Source: an uncultured Pelagibacteraceae bacterium
GTDB taxonomy: Bacteria; Pseudomonadota; Alphaproteobacteria; Pelagibacterales; Pelagibacteraceae
DNA length: 35,929 nt
Direction of reading: 5' to 3'
NCBI GenBank assembly: GCA_902590125.1
Contig: CACIVL010000004.1
Span: 1-35,929, forward strand
Shown: positions 23,325 to 31,864 of the stretch, piece after piece
Layout of the letters: the number at the start of each line of letters is the position of its first letter
Position numbering within the stretch: the stretch's first letter is position 1
Made by a program: the position numbers and the translations under genes
Notes under the pieces: generated by a model
Databases searched by the model: none
What the model was told of the DNA's origin: nothing
What the model saw: only the letters and a program-made list of their open reading frames with translations

Positions 23325-25391
23325 TTATACAAAATAAACATAAAATATTATTGAAAATATTGCCATTCCTATAAGAATTAATATCCACCCATAACCTGTT
23401 CCAACTTTATCTATATAATTAACTTCTCCTTGAACCTCATCTGGTTTTTTATATAAATCATTTGCTTGAATTGGTTTGTTTGGTAAAGTTGATAAATCCA
23501 TTTTGCTTGCTAAAAACCAAATTAAGCCTACACCAAAGAACCACCAAATCAATTGATATCCCCAGATAGATGGTATTTTAAGTATCCAAGACTCATAACC
23601 AGTTCCAGGTTCTCCAAAAAAATTATTTCCAAGTATTTGTCCTGGACCAACCCCAAAAAAAAGCCAGATTAAAGCTATTACATAAGCAAATGATCTCAAC
23701 TTTGTTCTACTTGGATGTAGGCCCATATGTTCATTTAAAAAATCATGAAACTTTTGTCTATGCGATCTGTAAATGTCAATTTTTGTAATATTAGAAAAAG
23801 CAGAAATAGAAAAACAAATAAACACATTAAATAACATTCCCCATACTCCAGAATGGATTGTTAACGGCCATCTTCCCCAAGGTAGTCTGTTTCCAGTAAT
23901 TTGTTGTCCTATAGTTTCTGTTAAAATTACAATAATTATTCCAATGATTAGTCCAAAAATTGCTGCTCCTTTTGTTATCCAAGGAAACCAAACTAGCCCC
24001 AACAAAACCATTAAAAACTGAAAAGCTATAGAAATTGATATTCCACTAAAAATTACCATTGCTGGCTTAGCAAATGTTGCTAGGTAAAGTGAAGCCAAAA
24101 ATATTAGCATCATTATTATACGAGCAGCAGCACGTTCCTTTTCCCAATTTATGTTTTGATTAACATATGCTTTATATAAATCTCTTGTAACAATACTTCC
24201 TGATGTCATTAAAAGAGTTGCAGCGGTTGACTGAACTGCTGCAATCAATCCAACTGCTAATAAACCTGTTAACCAAAGAGCATGCTTATCCATTAAACTT
24301 ATAATGTGATAAATAATTAATGAATGATCTTTGTTAGAGATTTCTGGCAACAAAGTACTTATCGAAAGACCGCTCTTATTAATTTCTGCATTTGCCCCTA
24401 ATAAACTTGCGCCAATTCCTTGATAAGTTGTAAACACAAATAATAATAAACCTACAATAACTGCAGATCCCCAAATCTGATAATAAGAAAAAGCTTTTGG
24501 GTGTTTTGCAGAATAGCTCCACATAGAAAATGAAGGTGAAAGAACTATTCCCATAAATGAAATTGTAAAAGTGAAGATCATTATTGCTGTCCAGGGACCT
24601 CCAACTGCTTCATTCTTCCCTAATCCTGCTACCCACTGAATAACACCGGGTAAAGCAAAGTACCCGTTATAATCACCTCCGCCATAACCATTAGTATTTC
24701 CCCATGTGCTAATGTTTGTGCTTGCAATTTTTGCTAATGCTTTTCCAAAAGATTCAAAATTTCCAATTAAAGTATAAATAATAATTCCTAAAAGAATTAC
24801 TGTTAAAAAGTAAAGCCAAGATTGGACCACCCCCACACTGGTAATAGATTTAAAGCCACCTCTTGTCGTATAAAACAAAACAATTGTAGAAATTACCCAC
24901 ATACTTAATTCCCTAGAAACATATCCTTCTGTTAAGGTGTTAACTAAATAGCCTGTGGCTCCAAAAAAAACTGCAAGCAATGGTATTGCAATAAAAAAAG
25001 TTGCTATGACTGAAATAATACGGATTGTATCACTCTTATAGTAATCATAATACATTTCACCTGGAGTGATATATCCAAATTTTCTGCTTAGCATCCATTG
25101 TCTTTTAAAAAAAAATATACTTCCAAGAGGAACCGTTATTGCAATAAATGCTGTCCCAACATATTGAAAACCATCATGAAAGATAAGACTTGTTTGAGAT
25201 ATAGCTGTCAATCCAGCAAATGTAGCTGCTGTTGCGGCAAAGAAAAAAACCCATGATGAAGTATTTCTGTTTGCTAAATAATATTTTTCTGGATTGTCAG
25301 AATTATATTGTGAACCTCTTACGCCCCAAAAAAAACAATATGCGGCATACAACAATATAAAAATAAATAACCAAAGAGATTTTTCGGACAT
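23325..25391 (-). CDS. Sodium:solute symporter family transporter
   Basis: 688 residues with about 13-15 hydrophobic segments. The N-terminal YYLANRNTSSWVFFFAATAATFAGLTAISQ is a typical SSS start (substrate- and sodium-binding helix 1), and YTTRGGFKSITSVGVVQSWL and AVQSTAATLLMTSGSIVTRDLY are also hallmarks. It is longer than PutP (about 500), with an extended C-terminal part containing a soluble loop and two further helices. Its position between the amidohydrolase genes and the dehydrogenase suggests sodium-driven uptake of the operon's substrate. Confidence 0.9.
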   Translation of the reverse strand: MSEKSLWLFIFILLYAAYCFFWGVRGSQYNSDNPEKYYLANRNTSSWVFFFAATAATFAGLTAISQTSLIFHDGFQYVGTAFIAITVPLGSIFFFKRQWMLSRKFGYITPGEMYYDYYKSDTIRIISVIATFFIAIPLLAVFFGATGYLVNTLTEGYVSRELSMWVISTIVLFYTTRGGFKSITSVGVVQSWLYFLTVILLGIIIYTLIGNFESFGKALAKIASTNISTWGNTNGYGGGDYNGYFALPGVIQWVAGLGKNEAVGGPWTAIMIFTFTISFMGIVLSPSFSMWSYSAKHPKAFSYYQIWGSAVIVGLLLFVFTTYQGIGASLLGANAEINKSGLSISTLLPEISNKDHSLIIYHIISLMDKHALWLTGLLAVGLIAAVQSTAATLLMTSGSIVTRDLYKAYVNQNINWEKERAAARIIMMLIFLASLYLATFAKPAMVIFSGISISIAFQFLMVLLGLVWFPWITKGAAIFGLIIGIIIVILTETIGQQITGNRLPWGRWPLTIHSGVWGMLFNVFICFSISAFSNITKIDIYRSHRQKFHDFLNEHMGLHPSRTKLRSFAYVIALIWLFFGVGPGQILGNNFFGEPGTGYESWILKIPSIWGYQLIWWFFGVGLIWFLASKMDLSTLPNKPIQANDLYKKPDEVQGEVNYIDKVGTGYGWILILIGMAIFSIIFYVYFV

Positions 25392-25407
25392 TTAATCCTT
25401 CTCAAAT

Positions 25408-25776
25408 TTATGTGCAACGCCTTGGTGCTGATTCACCTCGTTCTTTTTTGATTCTTTCAGCTTCTTTCTGTGCTGCTTCAATTGAAGTAAAAACTTTATC
25501 TTCATACAAAATAAATGGCTTAGCTCTATCAGCATTAAGCTGGGCTACACACCATTCTTTACCAGGCTTAGTGCACATTACCATGTAAGCTCCTGGTATA
25601 GGTCCGTATTTTCTATTATTTAAAGTAAAAAGACTTTTAGCTAGTTCATTTAGTTTATCTTCATCTAAATTTCCCAAAGCATTTTTTTCTAATTCATTAA
25701 AAGGTGTAACATTATCAGATCCTAGTATGCTTTTACCGCCTGTTCCTTCTGGTCTTGTAAATTGAGGTTTGTTCAT
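25408..25776 (-). CDS. Unknown 122-residue protein coupled to the amidohydrolase large subunit
   Basis: The start codon overlaps the stop of the large-subunit gene (TAATG), so the two are translated together. It is soluble with no signal peptide. The N-terminal 60 residues are Asn/Lys/Leu-rich; the C-terminal part has YMVMCTKPGKEWCVAQLNADRAKPFILYEDKVFTSIEAAQKEAERIKKERG. That final pattern (a short beta-sheet, then 'S-EEA-' helix) vaguely resembles the C-terminal half of the small subunit encoded upstream, so it may be a second accessory subunit. No family recognised. Confidence 0.6.
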   Translation of the reverse strand: MNKPQFTRPEGTGGKSILGSDNVTPFNELEKNALGNLDEDKLNELAKSLFTLNNRKYGPIPGAYMVMCTKPGKEWCVAQLNADRAKPFILYEDKVFTSIEAAQKEAERIKKERGESAPRRCT

Positions 25777-28133
25777 TAAGGTAATGGACCTTCCTTTAAA
25801 AATCCTCTTATTGCATTCTCAAGAATTTTAGAGACATTATTATTATAATTGTTGTAAGACAAACTTCCACACCAAGAGAGAGACCCTGGAGCAAACAATG
25901 CTCCATCATTTGGGGTTTTATAATAAATCATATCAGCTCTAACCATGGGATTTTCTGTACCTCCGCCATAAAAACCTCTCACAGTAAAATGGATTTCTTC
26001 ATTAACTTGCATCATCAAATTTGTGTGGTTTTCTGACCTTGCTAGTAAATAGGCATTATGAGGTGTGCCAAAATCTAGATCATATCTATCAAGTTCAAGT
26101 CCAGCAGCACCTCCTCCAACTAAACCAAAGTCTCCAATAACTTCATTCTCTCCTACCCCTTCAAAAATCCATGAACATTCTGGTCTTTTGCTATCAGGTT
26201 CTCGTTTATAATATGAGGAAACATCAAACCCGTAAGCTGTAAATGTTAGGCCGCAAACTTTAGATGGAATTCTTCCTCTTGCTCTCCACATTCCGCCATA
26301 TTTTCCATCAAATGCATTATTATACTCTCCTGGGTTTGCTGTCCAAGCTCTAGTCCCTGCTTCTCCTTTTCTAACTTCTATAATATTTGGGTTATCTGGA
26401 TGATATTCGCTAATCCAATAAAAACCATCAGAACCTAAATATATCCATCTTCCACCATTTAATTGATACGACTCATATGCAGCAAGCATTTTTTCTGAGC
26501 TATATTCAGGGTGCGATCCAGTTAAAACGCATCTATAACGATTTAACATATCAACTCCTTCAATATGTAAATCTTCATCTGTAACAACATCAAAATCTAA
26601 ATTCTTTTCTTCTAACCAATCTGTTAAATGAAGGTCTGCATTTAATTGCCACAAAGAAGGTGATAACCAGTGTCTATATTTTGGTCTCATATTAAGTATT
26701 GGCCTTAATCTTGATGAAATAGCAACTCCGCTCCCATCTGAATGTTTAGAATAAGTTGATAATCCATATTCTCTATGTTCGTTTAAATATAAATCTGATG
26801 CAGACAAAACTGGAACTTTGCCAGCTAATAATTGAGCAACTACTGAATTTGTTCCTAAATTATCATTTGAATAAGCCATATAGCTATTTGAAGGTAATAC
26901 AAATAAAAGTTTTGAAGTAGTTTTTCCTTTTGGAGGCTTTATAACAAATGGAATAAAATCTTCTGTTTCAGGAGAGTCTTCTCCGTTAATTCTTAACCTA
27001 GCAGCATAAACTCCACTTTTTATTAAGTCAGGAACTTCATAAGTAAAATCAACTTCCCATCTCGCATCATCAATATCATCATCATGAAAATGTATTGCCC
27101 CATACTCTTCAGGTTTGTGATGAAAAACCATCTCGTCTGCTGTCCAATTATATCCTGTCATTCCCCTACATGGTAAATTGATTATAAAACCATTTAGATG
27201 GTTTGAAGTGGTATCTATTATATAAGTTGAAGCAATATTTGTAGTTATGTTTGCATGAAAATCCCAAGCTCCTATCACCTCTGATCTTAAGTCTGATGGA
27301 CAGCCGCTATAGCCTCTTGCTAAAGATTCAATTTCTGATTTGGATAAAGCTTTTTTGCTTAATCTTGGTCTATCGATTTTACCATTATAAGTTAAAGTTT
27401 GCTCTGGCAATTCAACTGGTTCTATTGCTTCTTTATAGTGAGCTCCTTGAATATGTCTACCTGAACGATCATTTAGTGTACATGCTGCCATTAAAAAAGG
27501 TGCATCGTTTGCTCTTGGTTTTAAATTATTTGTTGCTTCAACAACAGAAGTTGTTTCATCAGCAGGATGAAGTAACGACATACCCAGTCCACCATTTGTT
27601 GGTGTTACACAAGGTTCTTGGTAAAGTTTTACCTTTCCTGTTTCAGCATCGTAACTAGCCGCAACAAGATACCAAATTTTATTCATTAATTTTTTTTCAC
27701 TAGAAAGATTCATAACTTGACCAGCGCCATCTCCTATCATCACTGAAAGACATGAATTTTCATCAATAAAAAGGCCATAGCCACTTTTAGCTTTATCATT
27801 CCACTTTGTTAAAATACCTTGTTTTCCTTTTTCTGAAGTTGTTGGAAATATATATGCCTGCAAAGTAAAACTGGATGTATTCAACCTTTGATCCTGAGGA
27901 ATAACAACGTAAGAACCACCATGTATTCTTTGGTTTCTTCCTTGATACGTTTTATTACATTGTGCGCCTATTTCTTCTTCTTTATACCCAGGACCTTCTG
28001 GGTTTGTATCTCCATGAATTAGCCTGACAATTTGAACATCATAATTTTCTTTCTTTTCTGCATTCACATAAAACTTAACTTTTTCGCCAGGAAAAGCAGA
28101 ATATTTATTACTATAACCCGTAATTCTTAACAT
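25776..28133 (-). CDS. N,N-dimethylformamidase-like amidohydrolase, large (beta) subunit
   Basis: 785 residues, near the length of the Paracoccus DMFase large subunit. After an N-terminal beta domain, a LamG/concanavalin-like domain lies at about 85-260 (GSYVVIPQDQRLNTSSFTLQ, IWYLVAASYDAETG). The C-terminal half is the DMFase-beta domain (LLFVLPSNSYMAYSNDN, RHWLSPSLWQLNADLHLTDWL). The DMFase iron is held by a Tyr and an H-x-E pair; here His541 and Glu543 lie in TGSHPEYSS, and Tyr461 lies at the matching distance. The family hydrolyses N-substituted formamides to formate and an amine. Closely spaced with the small-subunit gene (22 bases). The true substrate may be a natural N-formyl or N-acyl amine rather than DMF. 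Confidence 0.85.
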   Translation of the reverse strand: MLRITGYSNKYSAFPGEKVKFYVNAEKKENYDVQIVRLIHGDTNPEGPGYKEEEIGAQCNKTYQGRNQRIHGGSYVVIPQDQRLNTSSFTLQAYIFPTTSEKGKQGILTKWNDKAKSGYGLFIDENSCLSVMIGDGAGQVMNLSSEKKLMNKIWYLVAASYDAETGKVKLYQEPCVTPTNGGLGMSLLHPADETTSVVEATNNLKPRANDAPFLMAACTLNDRSGRHIQGAHYKEAIEPVELPEQTLTYNGKIDRPRLSKKALSKSEIESLARGYSGCPSDLRSEVIGAWDFHANITTNIASTYIIDTTSNHLNGFIINLPCRGMTGYNWTADEMVFHHKPEEYGAIHFHDDDIDDARWEVDFTYEVPDLIKSGVYAARLRINGEDSPETEDFIPFVIKPPKGKTTSKLLFVLPSNSYMAYSNDNLGTNSVVAQLLAGKVPVLSASDLYLNEHREYGLSTYSKHSDGSGVAISSRLRPILNMRPKYRHWLSPSLWQLNADLHLTDWLEEKNLDFDVVTDEDLHIEGVDMLNRYRCVLTGSHPEYSSEKMLAAYESYQLNGGRWIYLGSDGFYWISEYHPDNPNIIEVRKGEAGTRAWTANPGEYNNAFDGKYGGMWRARGRIPSKVCGLTFTAYGFDVSSYYKREPDSKRPECSWIFEGVGENEVIGDFGLVGGGAAGLELDRYDLDFGTPHNAYLLARSENHTNLMMQVNEEIHFTVRGFYGGGTENPMVRADMIYYKTPNDGALFAPGSLSWCGSLSYNNYNNNVSKILENAIRGFLKEGPLP

Positions 28134-28155
28134 TTTAACCTTTCAAAATGAGTAA

Positions 28156-28575
28156 TCATTCTGCATATCTTTCTAATAAGTCTACAACTCTCTTTAAAAA
28201 AATAGCATGCTCACAGGCTTCTTCTGAAGAAAATGACTCTTCTAATATTTTAACCGGCTGACCTCTTACTCCTGTTACAATCCCTATTCTATAATCTTCA
28301 AAATCTTTCTTACAAACTGTTACATATTTTTTTATATGCATTGGTTGTCTTCTAAGTTTATCTAAAACAATTTGAAGTTCCTTGCTATGTTCGACCATTG
28401 GTTGGCCTTTGTGGGGTTGAGCAGCTTTGCCAACTGGACATGCTCTATGCTCTTCGATTAATTTATTTCTCATTTTTTCATCTTTTAATAAAGGAAGAAC
28501 GTAGGTACGAGTTATATAATCATCTGTACTTGTGTGACCTTGGTTTAACTGAACTCCAGTTTTGTCTTTGTTCAT
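28156..28575 (-). CDS. N,N-dimethylformamidase-like small (alpha) subunit
   Basis: 139 residues. From memory of the Paracoccus DMFase small subunit (132 residues), several segments align: EHRACPVGK with EHAANPFGY, LRRQPMHIKKYVTVCKKDFEDYRIGIV with the FRMQPTFGKYYIYSEREWDAYRIATI-type stretch, and SSEEACEHAIFLKRVVDL with TEEEAMHAVFLRRIEDV. This is a recalled comparison, not a search. Position directly upstream of the large subunit supports the call. The small subunit is needed for DMFase activity and stability. Confidence 0.8.
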   Translation of the reverse strand: MNKDKTGVQLNQGHTSTDDYITRTYVLPLLKDEKMRNKLIEEHRACPVGKAAQPHKGQPMVEHSKELQIVLDKLRRQPMHIKKYVTVCKKDFEDYRIGIVTGVRGQPVKILEESFSSEEACEHAIFLKRVVDLLERYAE

Positions 28576-28578
28576 AAA

Positions 28579-29433
28579 TTACTTGTTTGTCCTTTCTTTT
28601 ATAATTTTTAAAGCTTCCATTAGATAAACTCTAAATACTTCATGATTTTCACTCATTGGAAAATGTCCAATATCAGTCATTTCTATATAAACTCCTCCTT
28701 TTATTTGTCTTGCAGTATTCTCTGTTGCTTCTGGAGGTGTCAAATAATCATAAGTTCCTGTTAACATTACAACAGGACATTTGTGTCCATCAATATTTTT
28801 TAATTCTTTTCTTAAATCATGATCAACAGAATAAAAATATAAGTCTCCTTTAAAAGCTTCTGAGCCTTGAGTATAATAATGCCAAGTTAACCATCTATCT
28901 TTTTCAGGAGATTGTGGTGCCATTAAATCCCATGTTCCACTAGCACAAACTTGAGCAGCATTCGCATGAGGATGTCTCCACCAATCTAAATAAAATCCTG
29001 GAGCATAATCTGCAGCTTCAACAGGTATTACAGCTCTAAATTTGTTTGGATGACGTAACGCTAATTGTAAAGCAACATTTCCACCAAAAGACGATCCCAT
29101 AAAAATAGGTTTTTGCAAACCTAAGGCATCACACAACTTCACAATAAAGTTACAATAGTGTTCAGCTTTTAACTTGTATTCTTCTTTCCACCATTCTTTA
29201 TTGTGTGGGGGATCTGATTTTCCATGTCTTGGAAGGTCATAAGCAATAACATTATAATCTTTAGTAATTTCTGGATCTTCAAGCAAACCTCTCCATTGAT
29301 GGTTATGACATCCAGCAGTATGTTGACAAATTAAAGGTATTCCTTTTCCATTTTGAAGGTAAAAAACTTTATATTCACAATCGTCAACCTCAATTGTAAC
29401 ATAACGTCCTACAACATCATGATGCTTTACCAT
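28579..29433 (-). CDS. Alpha/beta hydrolase
   Basis: 284 residues. The nucleophile elbow is MGSSFGGN (Ser), the acid is in LTGTYDYLTPPE and the His in TDIGHFPMSENH. The oxyanion region is ICQHTAGCHNHQWRGL, and VIAYDLPRHGKSDPP is typical of lipase/esterase-like and C-C hydrolase relatives. It has an SD (GGAG) and ends 3 bases before the small subunit of the DMFase-like enzyme. Likely an esterase, lactonase or amidase acting in the same pathway. Confidence 0.9.
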   Translation of the reverse strand: MVKHHDVVGRYVTIEVDDCEYKVFYLQNGKGIPLICQHTAGCHNHQWRGLLEDPEITKDYNVIAYDLPRHGKSDPPHNKEWWKEEYKLKAEHYCNFIVKLCDALGLQKPIFMGSSFGGNVALQLALRHPNKFRAVIPVEAADYAPGFYLDWWRHPHANAAQVCASGTWDLMAPQSPEKDRWLTWHYYTQGSEAFKGDLYFYSVDHDLRKELKNIDGHKCPVVMLTGTYDYLTPPEATENTARQIKGGVYIEMTDIGHFPMSENHEVFRVYLMEALKIIKERTNK

Positions 29434-29464
29434 TGTAATACTCCTTCTAATTTAAAATTTTTCA

Positions 29465-29854
29465 TTAAACTGGTACTCCTGTTTTTCTTAATAATTCAAA
29501 CTGAACTGTAAAATTTCTAAGATTTTTCATTAATATCAAATGATTGCCTTCAATTTTTAAATCTTTTAAAAAACTAGCAGACCATATACCGTGATACATT
29601 GGTTTAGGCATTGGTTGTCCAAATTCTCTCCAAGTTTTTGCTGATGCTCTTAAAGCAAAGTCATATGGGTCTAAAGGTGATGGGCTGGTATTTATTTTTT
29701 TAACTTTACCATCGTGCATTTCTATAATTACCTTTACACTTTCCATATCAAACATAAAAGAGCATGTGTAATATTTTGCCATAGCTTTAATAGTTTCGTC
29801 ACTATTAGTAGCTTCTTCGTATTTCTTTGCCCAGTTATCTAAACCACTACTCAT
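29465..29854 (-). CDS. Unknown 129-residue protein, possibly SCP2-like
   Basis: A small soluble protein with a pattern of helix, then strands CSFMFDMESVKVIIEMHDGKVKKINTSP and then AKTWREFGQPMPKPMYHGIWSAS. The layout of strands followed by 'DG-V' and a C-terminal helix recalls SCP2/sterol-carrier-like domains, but I am not confident. It sits between the flotillin and the alpha/beta hydrolase in the rhodopsin-headed operon, 15 bases after the former. A ligand- or lipid-binding role would fit the membrane context. Confidence 0.6.
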   Translation of the reverse strand: MSSGLDNWAKKYEEATNSDETIKAMAKYYTCSFMFDMESVKVIIEMHDGKVKKINTSPSPLDPYDFALRASAKTWREFGQPMPKPMYHGIWSASFLKDLKIEGNHLILMKNLRNFTVQFELLRKTGVPV

Positions 29855-29869
29855 AATATTTTACTTTCG

Positions 29870-31843
29870 TTACTTAGAACTCTTGGTTCCTTTAGTTGGA
29901 TCATTGTCGAAGTTCATATGATAATCTTTTTTTGGATTCTCATAATCGCCAAGAATATTTCTGATGTTGCTTATTTCTCCAGGATTCATTCCAATTTCTT
30001 TAAGCAAACTATCTAAAAATGGTTGATGTGCTCTATAACGTAGTGCTGAACTAACGACGTTATCTGCTAAATTACCACTTCTTCCAGATCCTCCTGCAGT
30101 TACTCCTTCTCCGCTGCTTCCTCCTGAACCAGAGGTTCCACTAAAACCAGGTAAACCATTAACATCAACAATTTTGATATCACCTATGTTAGCCATTGGT
30201 TTAACGCTTTCTCTAATGATTGCTTCAATTTTCTCAGCAAGTTTTAATCTCAGTGCACTTCTTCTACTTGCGTCACTTCTTAAGTTTTCAGCAGCGTTTA
30301 ATGCTTCCTTACCAGCTGCATCTATCTCATATCTTAACTTCGCTGCCATAGTAGCAAACCTATCTTGTTCGGCTTTTGAAGCAGCAGAAATAACATCAAC
30401 TTTTTTAATACCTTGTGCTTTTTCTATGTATCTAGCTGAATTTGCTTTTTCTTCAGCTTCTACTGCTCTTGCTCTTGTTGCTTCTTCTTCTGCTTTAGAT
30501 TTTAATACTTGTTTTGATTTATTAATTACTTCAAGATTTTTTTGATGTTCTTCTATACTTAATCTCTTAGCTTTTTCTATATCAAGAAGCCGTACTTCTC
30601 TTTCCGTCTCAATTCTATGAGAATCTATATTTCTTTGTTGAGCTATTTTAGCATTTTTAATTTCTTGTTCAGAAATTATTTGTGCTTCTTCGGCATCTTT
30701 TTGTCTTTCTGATTGTTCTTTAATTATAGCGGTTTTTTCCTGAGCACGCTTTATATCAACTTGCCTTTGTTTTTCTAAACGTGCATATTCACTTTCTTTA
30801 TCTAGATTCAAAATTTTTACTTCTGTCTCCAGGTCTTTTTGTCTTATTTCATAAGCTGCATTTTTTTCTAACTCATTTTGCTCTTTTCTTCGTTTTTCAA
30901 TTTCTTCAATCAATCTTGTTTCGGTTAATTTTCTTTCAACTTCAATAACTTGATTTTGAGAAATTTTTGCTACTTCAATTTGCTCTTGGCTTCTTATTTC
31001 AGCTTCTTCAGCTTCACGTTCTTTTTCAGCTCTTTGTTTTACAGTTTCCGTTCTTTCTTTGGCTTTTTGAATAGCAACTTCTCTTTCTTGTTGATATCTA
31101 GAAAACTCCTCGTTCTTCTTAATCTCTAATTCTTTTTGAACAGTTTCTAAGTTTTTATTTTCAATTGAAATTTTTGTATCTTGCGTGATATCATTTCTCT
31201 TTTTCTTTCTAGATTCAATTTGTTCAGTTAATTGCGTTAAACCTTGAGAGTCAAAAGTGTTTGCAGGATTAAACTGTTCAATTGGAGTTTGATCTAATGA
31301 TATAATAGAAACAGTTTCTAATGCTAAACCTGTGTGGCCTATTGATTCATTAGCAATCTTTGTAACTTCTTTTACAAATTGTCCTCTGTTTTCTTGAATT
31401 TCATCTAATGTCATTTTTGCAGCAACTTCTCCCAGTGCATCTGCAAAACGACCTGCAACTACTTCTCTTAAATGTTCTGGATCAAGAGTTCTATTACCCA
31501 AAGTCTGTGCAGCAGTTGCTACAGCTCTTTGATCTGGTGGAACTTTTGTAAAAAATTCAGTTACCAACTCTGCTCTCATCCTATCTTTTGTAATAAGTGA
31601 TTTTTCTCCAGATCTTTTTATATTAATGCTTAATGTACGCATTCCAACTTGCGTTATGTTATGAATAATAGGTAAGACAAAAGCTCCACCTGATATAACA
31701 ACTTTTTCTCCAAGCATTCCTGTACGTACAAATGAAACTTCTTTTGATGATCTTCTGTATAGCCAATGCAATAAATAAACCACAATTGCTATTGCAAGCG
31801 CTAATAAAATTATTGCTGCTATTATATCTGCTCCTCTAGTCAT
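29870..31843 (-). CDS. Flotillin/YqiK-family SPFH membrane scaffold protein
   Basis: 657 residues. One N-terminal membrane helix (about 8-27), then an SPFH domain to about 200 (GAFVLPIIHNITQVGMRTL, RMRAELVTEFFTKVPPD, GLALETVSIISLDQT), then a long Glu/Lys/Arg-rich coiled coil (about 205-480). The flotillin C-terminal region follows (AAKLRYEIDAAGKEALNAAEN, GDIKIVDVNG), with a Gly/Ser-rich linker and a final 60-residue segment. Flotillins form membrane rings and domains and organise other membrane proteins. A very strong Shine-Dalgarno, AAGGAGGG, lies upstream, unusual for this genome and suggesting high expression. It follows the rhodopsin gene by 21 bases. Confidence 0.93.
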   Translation of the reverse strand: MTRGADIIAAIILLALAIAIVVYLLHWLYRRSSKEVSFVRTGMLGEKVVISGGAFVLPIIHNITQVGMRTLSINIKRSGEKSLITKDRMRAELVTEFFTKVPPDQRAVATAAQTLGNRTLDPEHLREVVAGRFADALGEVAAKMTLDEIQENRGQFVKEVTKIANESIGHTGLALETVSIISLDQTPIEQFNPANTFDSQGLTQLTEQIESRKKKRNDITQDTKISIENKNLETVQKELEIKKNEEFSRYQQEREVAIQKAKERTETVKQRAEKEREAEEAEIRSQEQIEVAKISQNQVIEVERKLTETRLIEEIEKRRKEQNELEKNAAYEIRQKDLETEVKILNLDKESEYARLEKQRQVDIKRAQEKTAIIKEQSERQKDAEEAQIISEQEIKNAKIAQQRNIDSHRIETEREVRLLDIEKAKRLSIEEHQKNLEVINKSKQVLKSKAEEEATRARAVEAEEKANSARYIEKAQGIKKVDVISAASKAEQDRFATMAAKLRYEIDAAGKEALNAAENLRSDASRRSALRLKLAEKIEAIIRESVKPMANIGDIKIVDVNGLPGFSGTSGSGGSSGEGVTAGGSGRSGNLADNVVSSALRYRAHQPFLDSLLKEIGMNPGEISNIRNILGDYENPKKDYHMNFDNDPTKGTKSSK

Positions 31844-31864
31844 AAATTATCCCTCCTTAAGTAT

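Noticed and set aside
27251-27658. 135-residue plus-strand ORF
   Set aside because: Antisense shadow of the DMFase-like large subunit; Leu-rich nonsense composition with no RBS.
30160-30185. GDIKIVDVNG in the flotillin resembling the IKxxDF tail module
   Set aside because: This is the usual flotillin C-terminal segment, lacks the Phe and basic spacer, and is not at the terminus.
30174-30545. 123-residue Ala/Ser/Leu-rich plus-strand ORF that looks hydrophobic
   Set aside because: Antisense to the flotillin coiled coil; its hydrophobicity is the complement of Glu/Lys-rich codons.
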